NCBI RefSeq assembly: GCF_004127445.1
Contig: NZ_QEXM01000043.1
Location: forward strand, 310,001-374,000
Reading direction: 5' to 3'
DNA: 64,000 nt
Source: Streptomyces alfalfae
GTDB taxonomy: Bacteria; Actinomycetota; Actinomycetes; Streptomycetales; Streptomycetaceae
Shown: one piece after another, positions 8,511 to 16,289 of the stretch
Layout: each line of letters starts with the position of its first letter
How positions within the stretch are numbered: the stretch's first letter is position 1
Translations under genes and position numbers: made by a program
Notes under the pieces: generated by a model
The model's database searches: none
Seen by the model: the letters and a program-made list of their open reading frames with translations, nothing else
Told to the model about the DNA's origin: nothing

Positions 8511-9242
8511 TCATGCTCCTTCTTCCGGCGTTCTCGGCCAGGTGATCCAGGACGCGGGGACCGCGTCGTCGAGGCGGCGCACGTCGCCGCGGGAGAGCAC
8601 CCCGCGGCGCAGCAGTTCCGCGGCGACCAGGCGCGCGACGGCGATCGCGCCGGGCGGGTTGAAATGAGTGTTGTCCTGTTCGGACACGGTCCAGTTGAAG
8701 TAGCGCTTCGTCTCCTCCGCGCCGAGCTCGTCCCAGAGCGCGAGGGTCAGCGCCTGGAGGTCGAGGAGCGCCGCGCCCTCCTCGGCGGCCAGGGCGCGCA
8801 TCGCGTCCGGGTGGTCGCCGTGGGTGGGCAGGGCGGAGCCGCCCTCGTCGAAGCGCCTGCGCTCCACGGGGGTGAGCAGCACGGGCCGGGCGCCGCGGGC
8901 CCGCGCCCCGGCCACGTACTGCCGCAGGTAGTCCTGGTAGGTGGTCCAGGGCTCGGTGTGCCTGGCGGGGTCCTCGCGCTTCTCGTCGTTGTGGCCGAAC
9001 TGGATGAGCAGCAGGTCATCGGGACGGATCTCGCCGAGGATCGCGGTGAGGCGGCCCTCGTCGACGAAGCTCTTCGAACTCCGGCCGTTCACCGCGTGGT
9101 TGGCGAGAGCCGGCCCGCGGCGCAGGAAGAAGGGCAGGGCCATGCCCCAGCCCGTCTCGGGCGCGGCGGACGCGTACTTCTGGGCGGCGGTGGAGTCACC
9201 CGCGAGGTACAGCGTCCGCCGGCCGGGGCCCGCAGCGGTCAT
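8511..9242 (-). CDS. Rhamnogalacturonan acetylesterase-like SGNH hydrolase (CE12)
   Basis: The 243-residue protein has the SGNH blocks in order: LAGDSTAAQ (Ser nucleophile), NGRSSKSF, FGHNDEK and DNTHFNPPGA (Asp-His). These match CE12 esterases, which remove acetyl groups from rhamnogalacturonan. No signal peptide is visible, so it may act on imported oligosaccharides. Its ATG overlaps the stop of the binding-protein gene as ATGA, and its stop overlaps an alternative start of the pectate lyase. This points to translational coupling with both. Confidence 0.85.
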   Translation of the reverse strand: MTAAGPGRRTLYLAGDSTAAQKYASAAPETGWGMALPFFLRRGPALANHAVNGRSSKSFVDEGRLTAILGEIRPDDLLLIQFGHNDEKREDPARHTEPWTTYQDYLRQYVAGARARGARPVLLTPVERRRFDEGGSALPTHGDHPDAMRALAAEEGAALLDLQALTLALWDELGAEETKRYFNWTVSEQDNTHFNPPGAIAVARLVAAELLRRGVLSRGDVRRLDDAVPASWITWPRTPEEGA

Positions 9243-10573
9243 TGCCGCTCCTTCTTCCACTCCGCCTGCGCCTCGTTGAGCTGGTCGGCGAGCGAGTCGA
9301 GGAAGTCCTTGGCGGACATCTTGCCGAGCATCACCTTCTGGAGGTTCGGCTCGTTCTCCGCCTTGCTGATGGTGTTCCAGTCGGGCAGGTAGTAGGGCAG
9401 CTGCACGATCTTCAGGGAGCCGTCGTTCAGGGCCTCGGCGGCGAGCTTGGTGGGCTCGGACTTCTTCACCCAGGGATCCTGGGCGGCCTCGGTGTTGGCG
9501 GGGATGGCGCCCGCCGACTCGTTCCACTTGCTGTTGGACTCGTGGGACGCGGCGAACTCGATGAACTTCCAGGCCGCCTTCTTGTTCTTGCTCGACTTGA
9601 ACAGGCCGAGCCCGTCGACGGGGTTGGACACCTGGACGCGGACGCCCGCGCCGGTCGTCGGGTTGGGCAGGCCGCGGAACGTGTCCTCGCCGAGCGCCTT
9701 CACGTGGTCCTGGTAGGAGCCGAGGTTGTGGCTGAGCATGCCGATCTGGCCGCTGTCCCACTGGGCGACCATCTTGGTGAAGTCGTTGTTGAGGTCGGCG
9801 GACGGGGTGGCCTGCTTGTAGAGGGAGACGTACTTCTCCAGGGCCGCCACGTTCTCGGGGTCGTTGACGGTCGTCTTGTCGCCGTCCCAGAAGTCACCGA
9901 TGCCGGACTGCCCGTACATCGCGTCGAGCGCCTGCGCGATGGAGCCCTCGCCGCCGCGGATGGTGTAGCCGAAGCGGTTGGCGCCCTTGTCGGTGAGCTT
10001 CTTCGCGGCCTCGTAGAACTTCGGCCAGGTGGTGGGCGCGTCGAGGCCCGCGGCCTCGAACAGGTCCGTGCGGTAGTACAGGACGCCGTTGCTCGCGGAG
10101 GTCGGCACGGTGTACAGCTCGACGCCGCCGCCCGCCGAGCGCACGCTGTCGACCATCGCCGGGTTCAGCTGTCCCTTCAGCGGGCTCTTGTCGAGGCGCT
10201 TGTCCAGCGGTTCGAGGGCGTCCTGCGCGGCGATCCCGGCGAGCATGGCCGCGCCGACGCCGCCGACGTCGGGGAGGCCGCCGCCCTGGATGGCGGTGTC
10301 GTACTTGGACTGGACGTTCTCGGCGGGCACCCCGACGTACGTGACGTCGATGTCAGGGTTGGCCTTCTCGAAGTCCTTGATGATCTCCTGCCAGATGTCC
10401 TGCCGGACGGCCGTGTTGTTGTCCCAGAACACGATCTCGCCCTTGCCGCTGCCCTCGCCGCCCTTGTCCCCTGCCGCTCCGCTGCCGTCGTCACCGCAGG
10501 CGGTGGCGGTCAGCGCGAGGGCGGTGGTCAGGGCGAGCGCGGCGGTGGCGCGGCGTCTGCTGCTCATGGTCAT
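9239..10573 (-). CDS. Sugar ABC transporter substrate-binding lipoprotein
   Basis: The 444-residue protein begins with a signal ending in the lipobox LTATAC, followed by a Gly/Asp-rich linker. The mature part (IVFWDNNTAVRQDIWQEIIKDFEK) is a family 1 extracellular solute-binding protein. It should capture an oligosaccharide and deliver it to the two permeases encoded upstream. No ATPase is encoded nearby; Streptomyces sugar importers commonly share the ATPase MsiK, which would explain that. A 105-bp gap with a strong hairpin separates it from the GH43 gene, so it may be expressed partly on its own. Confidence 0.9.
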   Translation of the reverse strand: MTMSSRRRATAALALTTALALTATACGDDGSGAAGDKGGEGSGKGEIVFWDNNTAVRQDIWQEIIKDFEKANPDIDVTYVGVPAENVQSKYDTAIQGGGLPDVGGVGAAMLAGIAAQDALEPLDKRLDKSPLKGQLNPAMVDSVRSAGGGVELYTVPTSASNGVLYYRTDLFEAAGLDAPTTWPKFYEAAKKLTDKGANRFGYTIRGGEGSIAQALDAMYGQSGIGDFWDGDKTTVNDPENVAALEKYVSLYKQATPSADLNNDFTKMVAQWDSGQIGMLSHNLGSYQDHVKALGEDTFRGLPNPTTGAGVRVQVSNPVDGLGLFKSSKNKKAAWKFIEFAASHESNSKWNESAGAIPANTEAAQDPWVKKSEPTKLAAEALNDGSLKIVQLPYYLPDWNTISKAENEPNLQKVMLGKMSAKDFLDSLADQLNEAQAEWKKERQ

Positions 10574-10633
10574 GGCTGCGGCTCTTTCCTCGTGTGGTGT
10601 CGGGCTGTGCTGTACGTGGGTGACCGCGGGGGC

Positions 10634-10666
10634 CGCGGGCCGCGCCTCGTCGGGGCGCGGCCCGCG
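10634..10666 (-). terminator. GC-rich hairpin between GH43 and binding-protein genes
   Basis: Perfect 13-bp arms (10634-10646 and 10654-10666) flank a 7-base loop. There is no T-run, as is common for Streptomyces terminators. It lies 12 bp after the GH43 stop and 61 bp before the binding-protein start, so it may act as a partial terminator or as an RNA-stability boundary. Confidence 0.6.
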
Positions 10667-10678
10667 AGCCGTGCCGCG

Positions 10679-12235
10679 TCAGTGCGTGATGCGGAAACGG
10701 GTGAACAGGGCGGCGCCCGCGGGGCCCCGGCCGTCCTCCGCCACCGCGAACAGGCCGAGCAGGGCGCCGACCCAGCGCCAGGGCGTCGCGGCGAAGACCG
10801 GCGCCCCGGTGGGCTCGAAGCCGCCGCCGGTGTCGGCGTTAAAGCGGCAGCGCGCCCCTTCCGTGACGTCGATCCGCAGCCGGGCCGTGCCGTCGGGCGC
10901 CGGGCGCGGTGGCGCGGCGTCCCGCTCCGCCTCCGCGCCCGCCTCGGCGAAGCGGTGCACGAGCCGGGCGGCGCCGTCGTCGCCCCGCTCCAGGCCGATC
11001 CAGGAGTAGGCGTCCCCGAGCACCGCGAGCCCGGCCCGCGCCCCGGGCGACCCGGCGTCCAGGCGCAGCTCCACCTCGACGGAGCAGGGCCGCAGCGGCA
11101 GGCGCTGGGTGAGGGTGTGCGGCAGGGCGCGCAGGTCCCGGGCGCGCGCCGACCGGAGGCAGGACAGCCGGAGCCCGTCTCCCGCGTGCGTGGCGGCCCA
11201 GCCGGTGCGGGGGTTGGCGGTCCACTGCCACTGGGGGCCGTGGCGGCCGCCGGGGAAGTCGTCGTGGGTGGCGGGGGCGGAGCGGGGCTGCGGCGGCAGC
11301 CCCGGCTTGGGGTGTACGTCGACGGGGGCGCCGTCGTCCCCGAGCACCGGCCAGCCGTCGGCGTCCCACCGCATCGGCTGGAGGTGGACGACCCTGCCGT
11401 AGGCGCCGCGCTGCTGGAAGTGCAGGAACCAGTCCTCGCCGGCCGGGGTGCGCACCCAGCCGCCCTGGTGGGGGCCGTTGACGTCGGTGGCGCCCTGCTG
11501 GAGCACGACGCGCTGCTCGTAGGGCCCGTGGAAGCGGCGGGACCGGAAGGCGCCCTGCCAGCCGGTGGCGACGCCGCCCGCGGGGGCGAGGATCCAGAAC
11601 CAGCCGTCGTGGCGGTAGAGCTTGGGCCCCTCGATGGTGAACCAGCCGGGTATCCGGTCGCCGTCGACGATCACCTCCCCCTCGTCGAGCAGTTCGCGCC
11701 CGTCGGGGCTCATGCGGTGGCCGGTGAGCCTGTTCTTGACGCCGGACCGCGACTTGGCCCAGGCGTGCACGAGGTACGCGGCGCCGCTCTCCTCGTCCCA
11801 CAGGGGGCAGGGGTCGATCAGGCCCTTGCCGGGCTTGAGGAGGTGCGGCCGGCTCCAGGGCCCGCGCACGGAGGCCGCGTTGACCTGGTAGACGCCGTGG
11901 TCGGGGTCGCCCCAGAAGATCCAGAACCGTCCGTCGTGGTGCCGCAGGGACGGCGCCCACACCCCGCAGTCGTGCCGGGGCACGGCGAACGCCTCCGCCG
12001 GCTCCACGCGGTCCAGGGCGTGGCCGATCAGCGTCCAGTTGACGAGGTCGCGGGAGTGCAGCAGGGGCAGGCCCGGGGCCCGGCCGAAGCTGGAGGCGGT
12101 GAGGTAGAAGTCGTCGCCGACCCGCAGGACGTCGGGGTCGGACCAGTCGGCGGCGAGGACGGGGTTGCGGTAGGCGCCGTCACCGAGGTCACCGGTGAGG
12201 CGGGCGGCCATGGCCGCGCCGTGGGGCTCGCTCAT
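10679..12235 (-). CDS. GH43-family glycoside hydrolase (xylosidase/arabinofuranosidase type)
   Basis: The 518-residue protein starts at ATG 12235, overlapping the DUF6807 stop as ATGA. The GH43 five-bladed propeller carries DWSDPDVLRVGDDFYLTAS (catalytic base Asp), GLIDPCPLWDE (pKa-modulating Asp) and TIEGPKLYR (acid Glu). The C-terminal 190 residues form a beta-sandwich resembling the GH43 C2 accessory domain. There is no signal peptide, so it should act on imported oligosaccharides. Family members remove xylose, arabinose or galactose; which one cannot be read here. Confidence 0.88.
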   Translation of the reverse strand: MSEPHGAAMAARLTGDLGDGAYRNPVLAADWSDPDVLRVGDDFYLTASSFGRAPGLPLLHSRDLVNWTLIGHALDRVEPAEAFAVPRHDCGVWAPSLRHHDGRFWIFWGDPDHGVYQVNAASVRGPWSRPHLLKPGKGLIDPCPLWDEESGAAYLVHAWAKSRSGVKNRLTGHRMSPDGRELLDEGEVIVDGDRIPGWFTIEGPKLYRHDGWFWILAPAGGVATGWQGAFRSRRFHGPYEQRVVLQQGATDVNGPHQGGWVRTPAGEDWFLHFQQRGAYGRVVHLQPMRWDADGWPVLGDDGAPVDVHPKPGLPPQPRSAPATHDDFPGGRHGPQWQWTANPRTGWAATHAGDGLRLSCLRSARARDLRALPHTLTQRLPLRPCSVEVELRLDAGSPGARAGLAVLGDAYSWIGLERGDDGAARLVHRFAEAGAEAERDAAPPRPAPDGTARLRIDVTEGARCRFNADTGGGFEPTGAPVFAATPWRWVGALLGLFAVAEDGRGPAGAALFTRFRITH

Positions 12236-13092
12236 GCCGTCACCGCCTTGCGGGCCAGGGCCGCCGCCTCGCCGCGGTCGAGGGTGCCGTCGGCCACGAC
12301 GGTGACGATCCGGCGTACGACCGTGTCGCCCGCGGCGACCGGCAGCCGGTCGGCGGACGCCAGCGAGGAGCCGACGCCGGGGTACTCCGCGGCCCGCACG
12401 AACCACGGGTCGCGGCGGGTCTGCGCGGTGGCCCCGGCGAAGACCAGCGTCCAGCCGTCCCCGGCCAGCGCCAGCCACTTCGCGGGCGAGGCGTGCGCGG
12501 CCTCCTCCCCGTCGGCCTCGGGGGTGAAGACCGCCGGGGGCGCGGCCGCCTTGGGGGCGCGCCAGAAGAAGCCGCCGTACGCGGCGCCGGGGCGGCCGTT
12601 GGTGGCGGGGCTGCCGATGGTCAGCTCGGCGCCGGTGGCGTTGGTCAGCGAGAAGGTGAGGTCGAGCGCCCAGGCGGTGTCGGTGAGTTCGACGGCGGCC
12701 ACGGTGCGCCGCTCGCGCAGCAGGAGCCCGCCGTCGGCCACCCAGGCGATCTCCTGCACGAAGCCGTCGGGGTCCCGCAGCTTGAACGCCTGGTGGCGCT
12801 GGACCCCGTGGTTGTCGAGTTCCGTCGGCCCCTGACCGCGCACGAAGGTCCGCCCGCCCCAGAAGTTGCGCCCGGCCACGTCGGGCACGGCCACGCCGAC
12901 CCCGAGGTGGTGCGGGTGGTCGCCGGGGCGCTCCTCGGTGACGGGGGTCCCCGCCAGGGTGGTGACGGGGTGGAGGTAGGGCCGGGGCGCGGCGCTGCGG
13001 CCCAGCTCGGGCCGGACGGTGTAGCGCGCCACGGGCCGCCCGGCGCAGCGCAGGGCGAGGGAGCCGGGGCTCTGGTGCGGGGATGGGCTCAT
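12232..13092 (-). CDS. DUF6807 (PmoA-like) family protein
   Basis: The 286-residue protein has RPYLHPVTTLAGTPVTEERPGDHPHHLG, split here as RPYLHPVTTLAG and PGDHPHHLGV, and GRNFWGG, the conserved blocks of DUF6807. Some databases label this family methane oxygenase PmoA, but the name is misleading because there are no membrane segments. Its biochemical role is unknown. The conserved His cluster could bind a metal or sugar. It overlaps both neighbours by four bases (ATGA), between a Gfo/Idh oxidoreductase and GH43, which suggests a role in processing an imported saccharide. Confidence 0.8.
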   Translation of the reverse strand: MSPSPHQSPGSLALRCAGRPVARYTVRPELGRSAAPRPYLHPVTTLAGTPVTEERPGDHPHHLGVGVAVPDVAGRNFWGGRTFVRGQGPTELDNHGVQRHQAFKLRDPDGFVQEIAWVADGGLLLRERRTVAAVELTDTAWALDLTFSLTNATGAELTIGSPATNGRPGAAYGGFFWRAPKAAAPPAVFTPEADGEEAAHASPAKWLALAGDGWTLVFAGATAQTRRDPWFVRAAEYPGVGSSLASADRLPVAAGDTVVRRIVTVVADGTLDRGEAAALARKAVTA

Positions 13093-14300
13093 CGCGTCCT
13101 CAGCTCGTCGTGGAGGTCACCGTGGGAGGGCCGGGGGCGCGGGAGGGCCCAGTCCGCCCCCAGCTCCGAGAACAGGCACAGCGAGTCCGCCGCCACCGCC
13201 ACCAGGCCGTCGACGCCGTGGACGACCCGGCGCTCGGCGTGCTCCCCCGGCGCGGCGCGCCACGCGTCGGCGGGCAGCGGCCGGGGGTCCGGCGCCACCC
13301 GCACCGCCTCGACCACGCGCATGAACGCGCCGGTGGCCGCGGGCGGGACCAGGAGTTCCGCCTCGCCCCGCAGGTGGTCGGCCAGGTTGCGCAGGAGGTC
13401 CGTCCTGCCGTACAGGGCGGGTGGTCCCGCGGCCATGCCGGCGCCGCGTCGCACCAGGACGCGGTCCTGCTTGTACCAGAAGGTGATGCGGCCCTCGCTG
13501 CCGTGCACCACGACGTAGGGCTCCTCCTGCGTGTGCGCGCACAGTGTCGCGGCGACGGCGACCGTGACGCCGGACGCCGTGGAGATCCGTACGCACGAGG
13601 TGTCGTCGGACTCGATCGCGTGGGCGCGGAAGAGTTCGCTCTCCACGGCCGTGACGTCCTCGGCGGTGGCGCTGCCCGCCAGGGCGAGGGCCGTGGCCAC
13701 CGCGTGCGCCAGGGGGTTGGTCAGGACGCCGTCGACCACGTCCGCGCCGTCCATGCGCCGCCGCCCGGCCCAGGGGGCCCGCCGGAAGTAGGCCTCGTCC
13801 CGCACCCAGGCCCCGGCCCCGCCCACGCCCGTGATCTCGCCGATCGCCCCTTCGGCGAGGAGCCGGCGGATGGCGGGCAGGGCGTGCGAGCCGAGCGACT
13901 GGAAGCCGATCTGGACGGCGGCGCCCGCGGCGGCGGCGCCGTCGGCCATCCGCCGGAACTGCGCGTACGAGGGGGCGGGCGGCTTCTCCAGGAGGACGTG
14001 GACGCCGCGTGCCGCCGCCGTGAGCGCGAGGTCGGTGTGGGTCGGGATGGGGGTGCAGATGACGGCGGCGGCGGCGCCCGTGGCGTCGAGCAGCCCGGCG
14101 AGGTCGTCGGACTGCGCGACCGCGCCGAAGCCGGTCAGTTCCTCGTCGTCCAGCGGGCGCAGCTCGCAGACGCCCACCAGGCGGACGTGGCCGTCCCGCT
14201 GGAGGCGGCGGATGTTCTCCAGGTGCCATCGGCCGTGGCCGCGGGCGCCCGCGAGGACCACGGACAGCGCGTGGCGCGGGTCGAGCGGGTGCGCGCTCAT
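13089..14300 (-). CDS. Gfo/Idh/MocA-family oxidoreductase
   Basis: The 403-residue protein has an N-terminal Rossmann fold (VVLAGARGHGRWHLENIRRL) for NAD(P) and the family motif LLEKPPAPS containing the EKP lysine. The C-terminal alpha/beta domain follows. Family members oxidise or reduce sugars and inositols at a ring carbon. The start at ATG 14300 overlaps the permease stop; the end overlaps the DUF6807 start. Its position suggests it acts on the sugar delivered by the transporter. The exact substrate is not predictable. Confidence 0.88.
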   Translation of the reverse strand: MSAHPLDPRHALSVVLAGARGHGRWHLENIRRLQRDGHVRLVGVCELRPLDDEELTGFGAVAQSDDLAGLLDATGAAAAVICTPIPTHTDLALTAAARGVHVLLEKPPAPSYAQFRRMADGAAAAGAAVQIGFQSLGSHALPAIRRLLAEGAIGEITGVGGAGAWVRDEAYFRRAPWAGRRRMDGADVVDGVLTNPLAHAVATALALAGSATAEDVTAVESELFRAHAIESDDTSCVRISTASGVTVAVAATLCAHTQEEPYVVVHGSEGRITFWYKQDRVLVRRGAGMAAGPPALYGRTDLLRNLADHLRGEAELLVPPAATGAFMRVVEAVRVAPDPRPLPADAWRAAPGEHAERRVVHGVDGLVAVAADSLCLFSELGADWALPRPRPSHGDLHDELRTR

Positions 14301-15169
14301 CCCTTCACCGCCCCCGCGCTGAACCCGGTGACCAGCCACTTCTGGATGAACGCGAAGACGATGACGACGGGCACGGCGGCCACCACGCCGCCCGCGGCGA
14401 GCGCCCCGAGGTCGACGCTGTCGGCGCCCATCAGCGTGGCGAGGCCCACCGGGATCGTCTGCTTGCCCTGGTCGCTGAGGAACATCAGGGCGAACAGGAA
14501 GTGGTTCCAGCTGTGGACGAAGGCGAAGGAGCCGACCGCGATCAGGCCGGGCCGCAGCGCCGGCAGGACGACGGCGCAGAAGGCGCGGAAGCGTCCGCAG
14601 CCGTCGACCCAGGCGGCCTCTTCCAGGACGTAGGGCACGTTCTTGATGAAGCCGCTGAGCAGGATCATCGACAGCGGGAGCTGGAAGACCGTCTCGGCGA
14701 TGACGACGCTGGCCAGGGAGTTGATCATCCGCAGCTCGGCGAAGATCTCGAAGAGCGGCACGAGCATCAGCGCGCCCGGGATGAACTGCGAGCAGAGCAG
14801 CGCCAGCATGAACCCGCGCTTGATCCGGAAGTCGAAGCGGGCCAGCGCGTAGCCGCCGGCGAGGGCGACGAGCGTGGTCATCACCATGGAGACGACGCCG
14901 ACGAGCAGGCTGTTCTGGAAGAAGGTGGCGAAGCTGCGCTCGGTCCACACCTTGTCGAAGTGCTCGAAGGTGATGGGCCACGGCACGAGCGAGGTGGAGC
15001 CGGTGGGGCGGACGGCGAAGAGCAGGATCCAGTAGAAGGGGATCAGGGTGAAGAGCAGGTACAGCCCGAGCGGCAGGTAGATCTGCCGGCGCGGCGTCCG
15101 CCCGATCATGGTGGAGCCGGTGCCCGCGTCGGCCGCGGCCTTGCCCGGCGCGGTGAGTGTGGCGGTCAT
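14297..15169 (-). CDS. Sugar ABC transporter permease, MalG type
   Basis: The 290-residue protein starts at ATG 15169, overlapping the previous permease stop. It has about six membrane helices, beginning YLPLGLYLLFTLIPFYWILL, and the EAA loop EEAAWVDGCGRFRAFCAVVLP that contacts the ATPase. With the upstream permease and the lipoprotein it forms a CUT1-type oligosaccharide importer. Its own stop overlaps the Gfo/Idh start, so transport and metabolism are translationally linked. Confidence 0.93.
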   Translation of the reverse strand: MTATLTAPGKAAADAGTGSTMIGRTPRRQIYLPLGLYLLFTLIPFYWILLFAVRPTGSTSLVPWPITFEHFDKVWTERSFATFFQNSLLVGVVSMVMTTLVALAGGYALARFDFRIKRGFMLALLCSQFIPGALMLVPLFEIFAELRMINSLASVVIAETVFQLPLSMILLSGFIKNVPYVLEEAAWVDGCGRFRAFCAVVLPALRPGLIAVGSFAFVHSWNHFLFALMFLSDQGKQTIPVGLATLMGADSVDLGALAAGGVVAAVPVVIVFAFIQKWLVTGFSAGAVKG

Positions 15170-16131
15170 GTGTCCTGGCCCCCGAACTTGCTGAGCCGCA
15201 GATACAGCAGCGAGCAGAAGAGAAGAATCACGAAGGCGATGGCGGTCAGCGCGGACGCGTAGCCGAAGTCGTGCGAGTCGACGGCGATGGACGCGATGCG
15301 CAGCGGCAGCGTCGTCGTCTCGCCGGCCGGACCGCCGCCGGTGAGGGTGTAGAGCAGGTCGACGTTGTTGAACTCCCAGACGGCGCGGAGCAGCGTGGAG
15401 AGGATGATCGCGTCCTTCAGGTGCGGCAGCGTGATGTGGAAGAACTGCCGCCAGCGGCTCGCGCCGTCGACCTCGGCCGCCTCGTACAGGTCCTTCGAGA
15501 CGGACTGGAGGTCGGCGAGGATGAGGATGGCGAAGAAGGGGACGCCGCGCCAGAGTTCGGCGACGACGACCGCGGGGAAGACCGTGCCGGTGTCGGAGAG
15601 CCAGGACGTCCCGTACGAGCCGATGCCGATGTCGGCGAGGTAGCGGGTGATGCCGGTCTGGGAGTTGAAGATCAGCAGCCAGATCGTGGAGGTGAGGACG
15701 CCGGACACGGCCCACGGCGAGAAGACCAGGGCGCGGGCCAGGGCGCGCCCCACGAAGGTCTGGTTGACCAGGAGGGCGAGCGCGAGGCCGAGCAGCAGTT
15801 GCAGCACGACCTCGACGGCGACCCATTGGAGGCTGAAGCCGAGCGTGCGCCAGAAGTCGGGGTCGTCGGTGAAGGCGGTGACGAAGTTGTCGAGGCCCGC
15901 GAACCCGTCGCGCCACGGCTTGGTGGGGTTGTAGTGGCGCAGGCTGTAGTAGAAGACGCTGATCACCGGGTACGCGATGAAGCCGAGCATCAGCAGGGCG
16001 GCGGGGGCGATCAGCAGGTACGGCAGGCGGCGCGGGCTCGCCCCGGCGCCCCGCCGGCGTCGGCGCTCCTTGCCGGGCGGCGGCTGCGCGGTACTCGGCG
16101 GTGGCTTCGCCACGGCTGCGGCCTGTGCCAT
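15166..16131 (-). CDS. Sugar ABC transporter permease, MalF type
   Basis: The 321-residue protein starts at ATG 16131 with GGAGAA seven bases upstream. A basic, Pro-rich tail (residues 1-35) precedes six helices beginning LPYLLIAPAALLMLGFIAYP. The EAA loop is EAAEVDGASRWRQFFHITLP. It is the first gene of the minus-strand operon, so the promoter and operator upstream (16132-16289) should govern the whole set. The leader holds a 9-bp tandem repeat and a GAAGCGCTTTC site. Confidence 0.93.
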   Translation of the reverse strand: MAQAAAVAKPPPSTAQPPPGKERRRRRGAGASPRRLPYLLIAPAALLMLGFIAYPVISVFYYSLRHYNPTKPWRDGFAGLDNFVTAFTDDPDFWRTLGFSLQWVAVEVVLQLLLGLALALLVNQTFVGRALARALVFSPWAVSGVLTSTIWLLIFNSQTGITRYLADIGIGSYGTSWLSDTGTVFPAVVVAELWRGVPFFAILILADLQSVSKDLYEAAEVDGASRWRQFFHITLPHLKDAIILSTLLRAVWEFNNVDLLYTLTGGGPAGETTTLPLRIASIAVDSHDFGYASALTAIAFVILLFCSLLYLRLSKFGGQDT

Positions 16132-16152
16132 GACAGTTCTCCGATCGTGGAG

Positions 16153-16188
16153 GTGCGTGGGGTGCGTGGGGTGCGTGAGGTGCGTGAA
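16153..16188. repeat. 9-bp tandem repeat, four copies, in ABC operon leader
   Basis: Units GTGCGTGGG, GTGCGTGGG, GTGCGTGAG and GTGCGTGAA run head to tail between the operator and the permease ribosome-binding site. They lie in the presumed 5' untranslated region. Confidence 0.8.
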
Positions 16189-16209
16189 GCTGTCGGAGAA
16201 GCCGGGGGT

Positions 16210-16220
16210 GAAGCGCTTTC
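16210..16220. promoter_or_regulatory. Candidate LacI operator of the ABC saccharide operon
   Basis: GAAGCGCTTTC carries the same eight-base centre AAGCGCTT as the 36-bp palindrome beside the LacI gene. It lies 79 bp upstream of the first permease start, consistent with repression of the operon by the local LacI protein. Confidence 0.55.
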
Positions 16221-16289
16221 CGCACAGCGTTCGAAATACCGGACACGTAAAAGGGCGGGGTGGGGCAAGGAGCGAAGGGGTGCGGGGGC

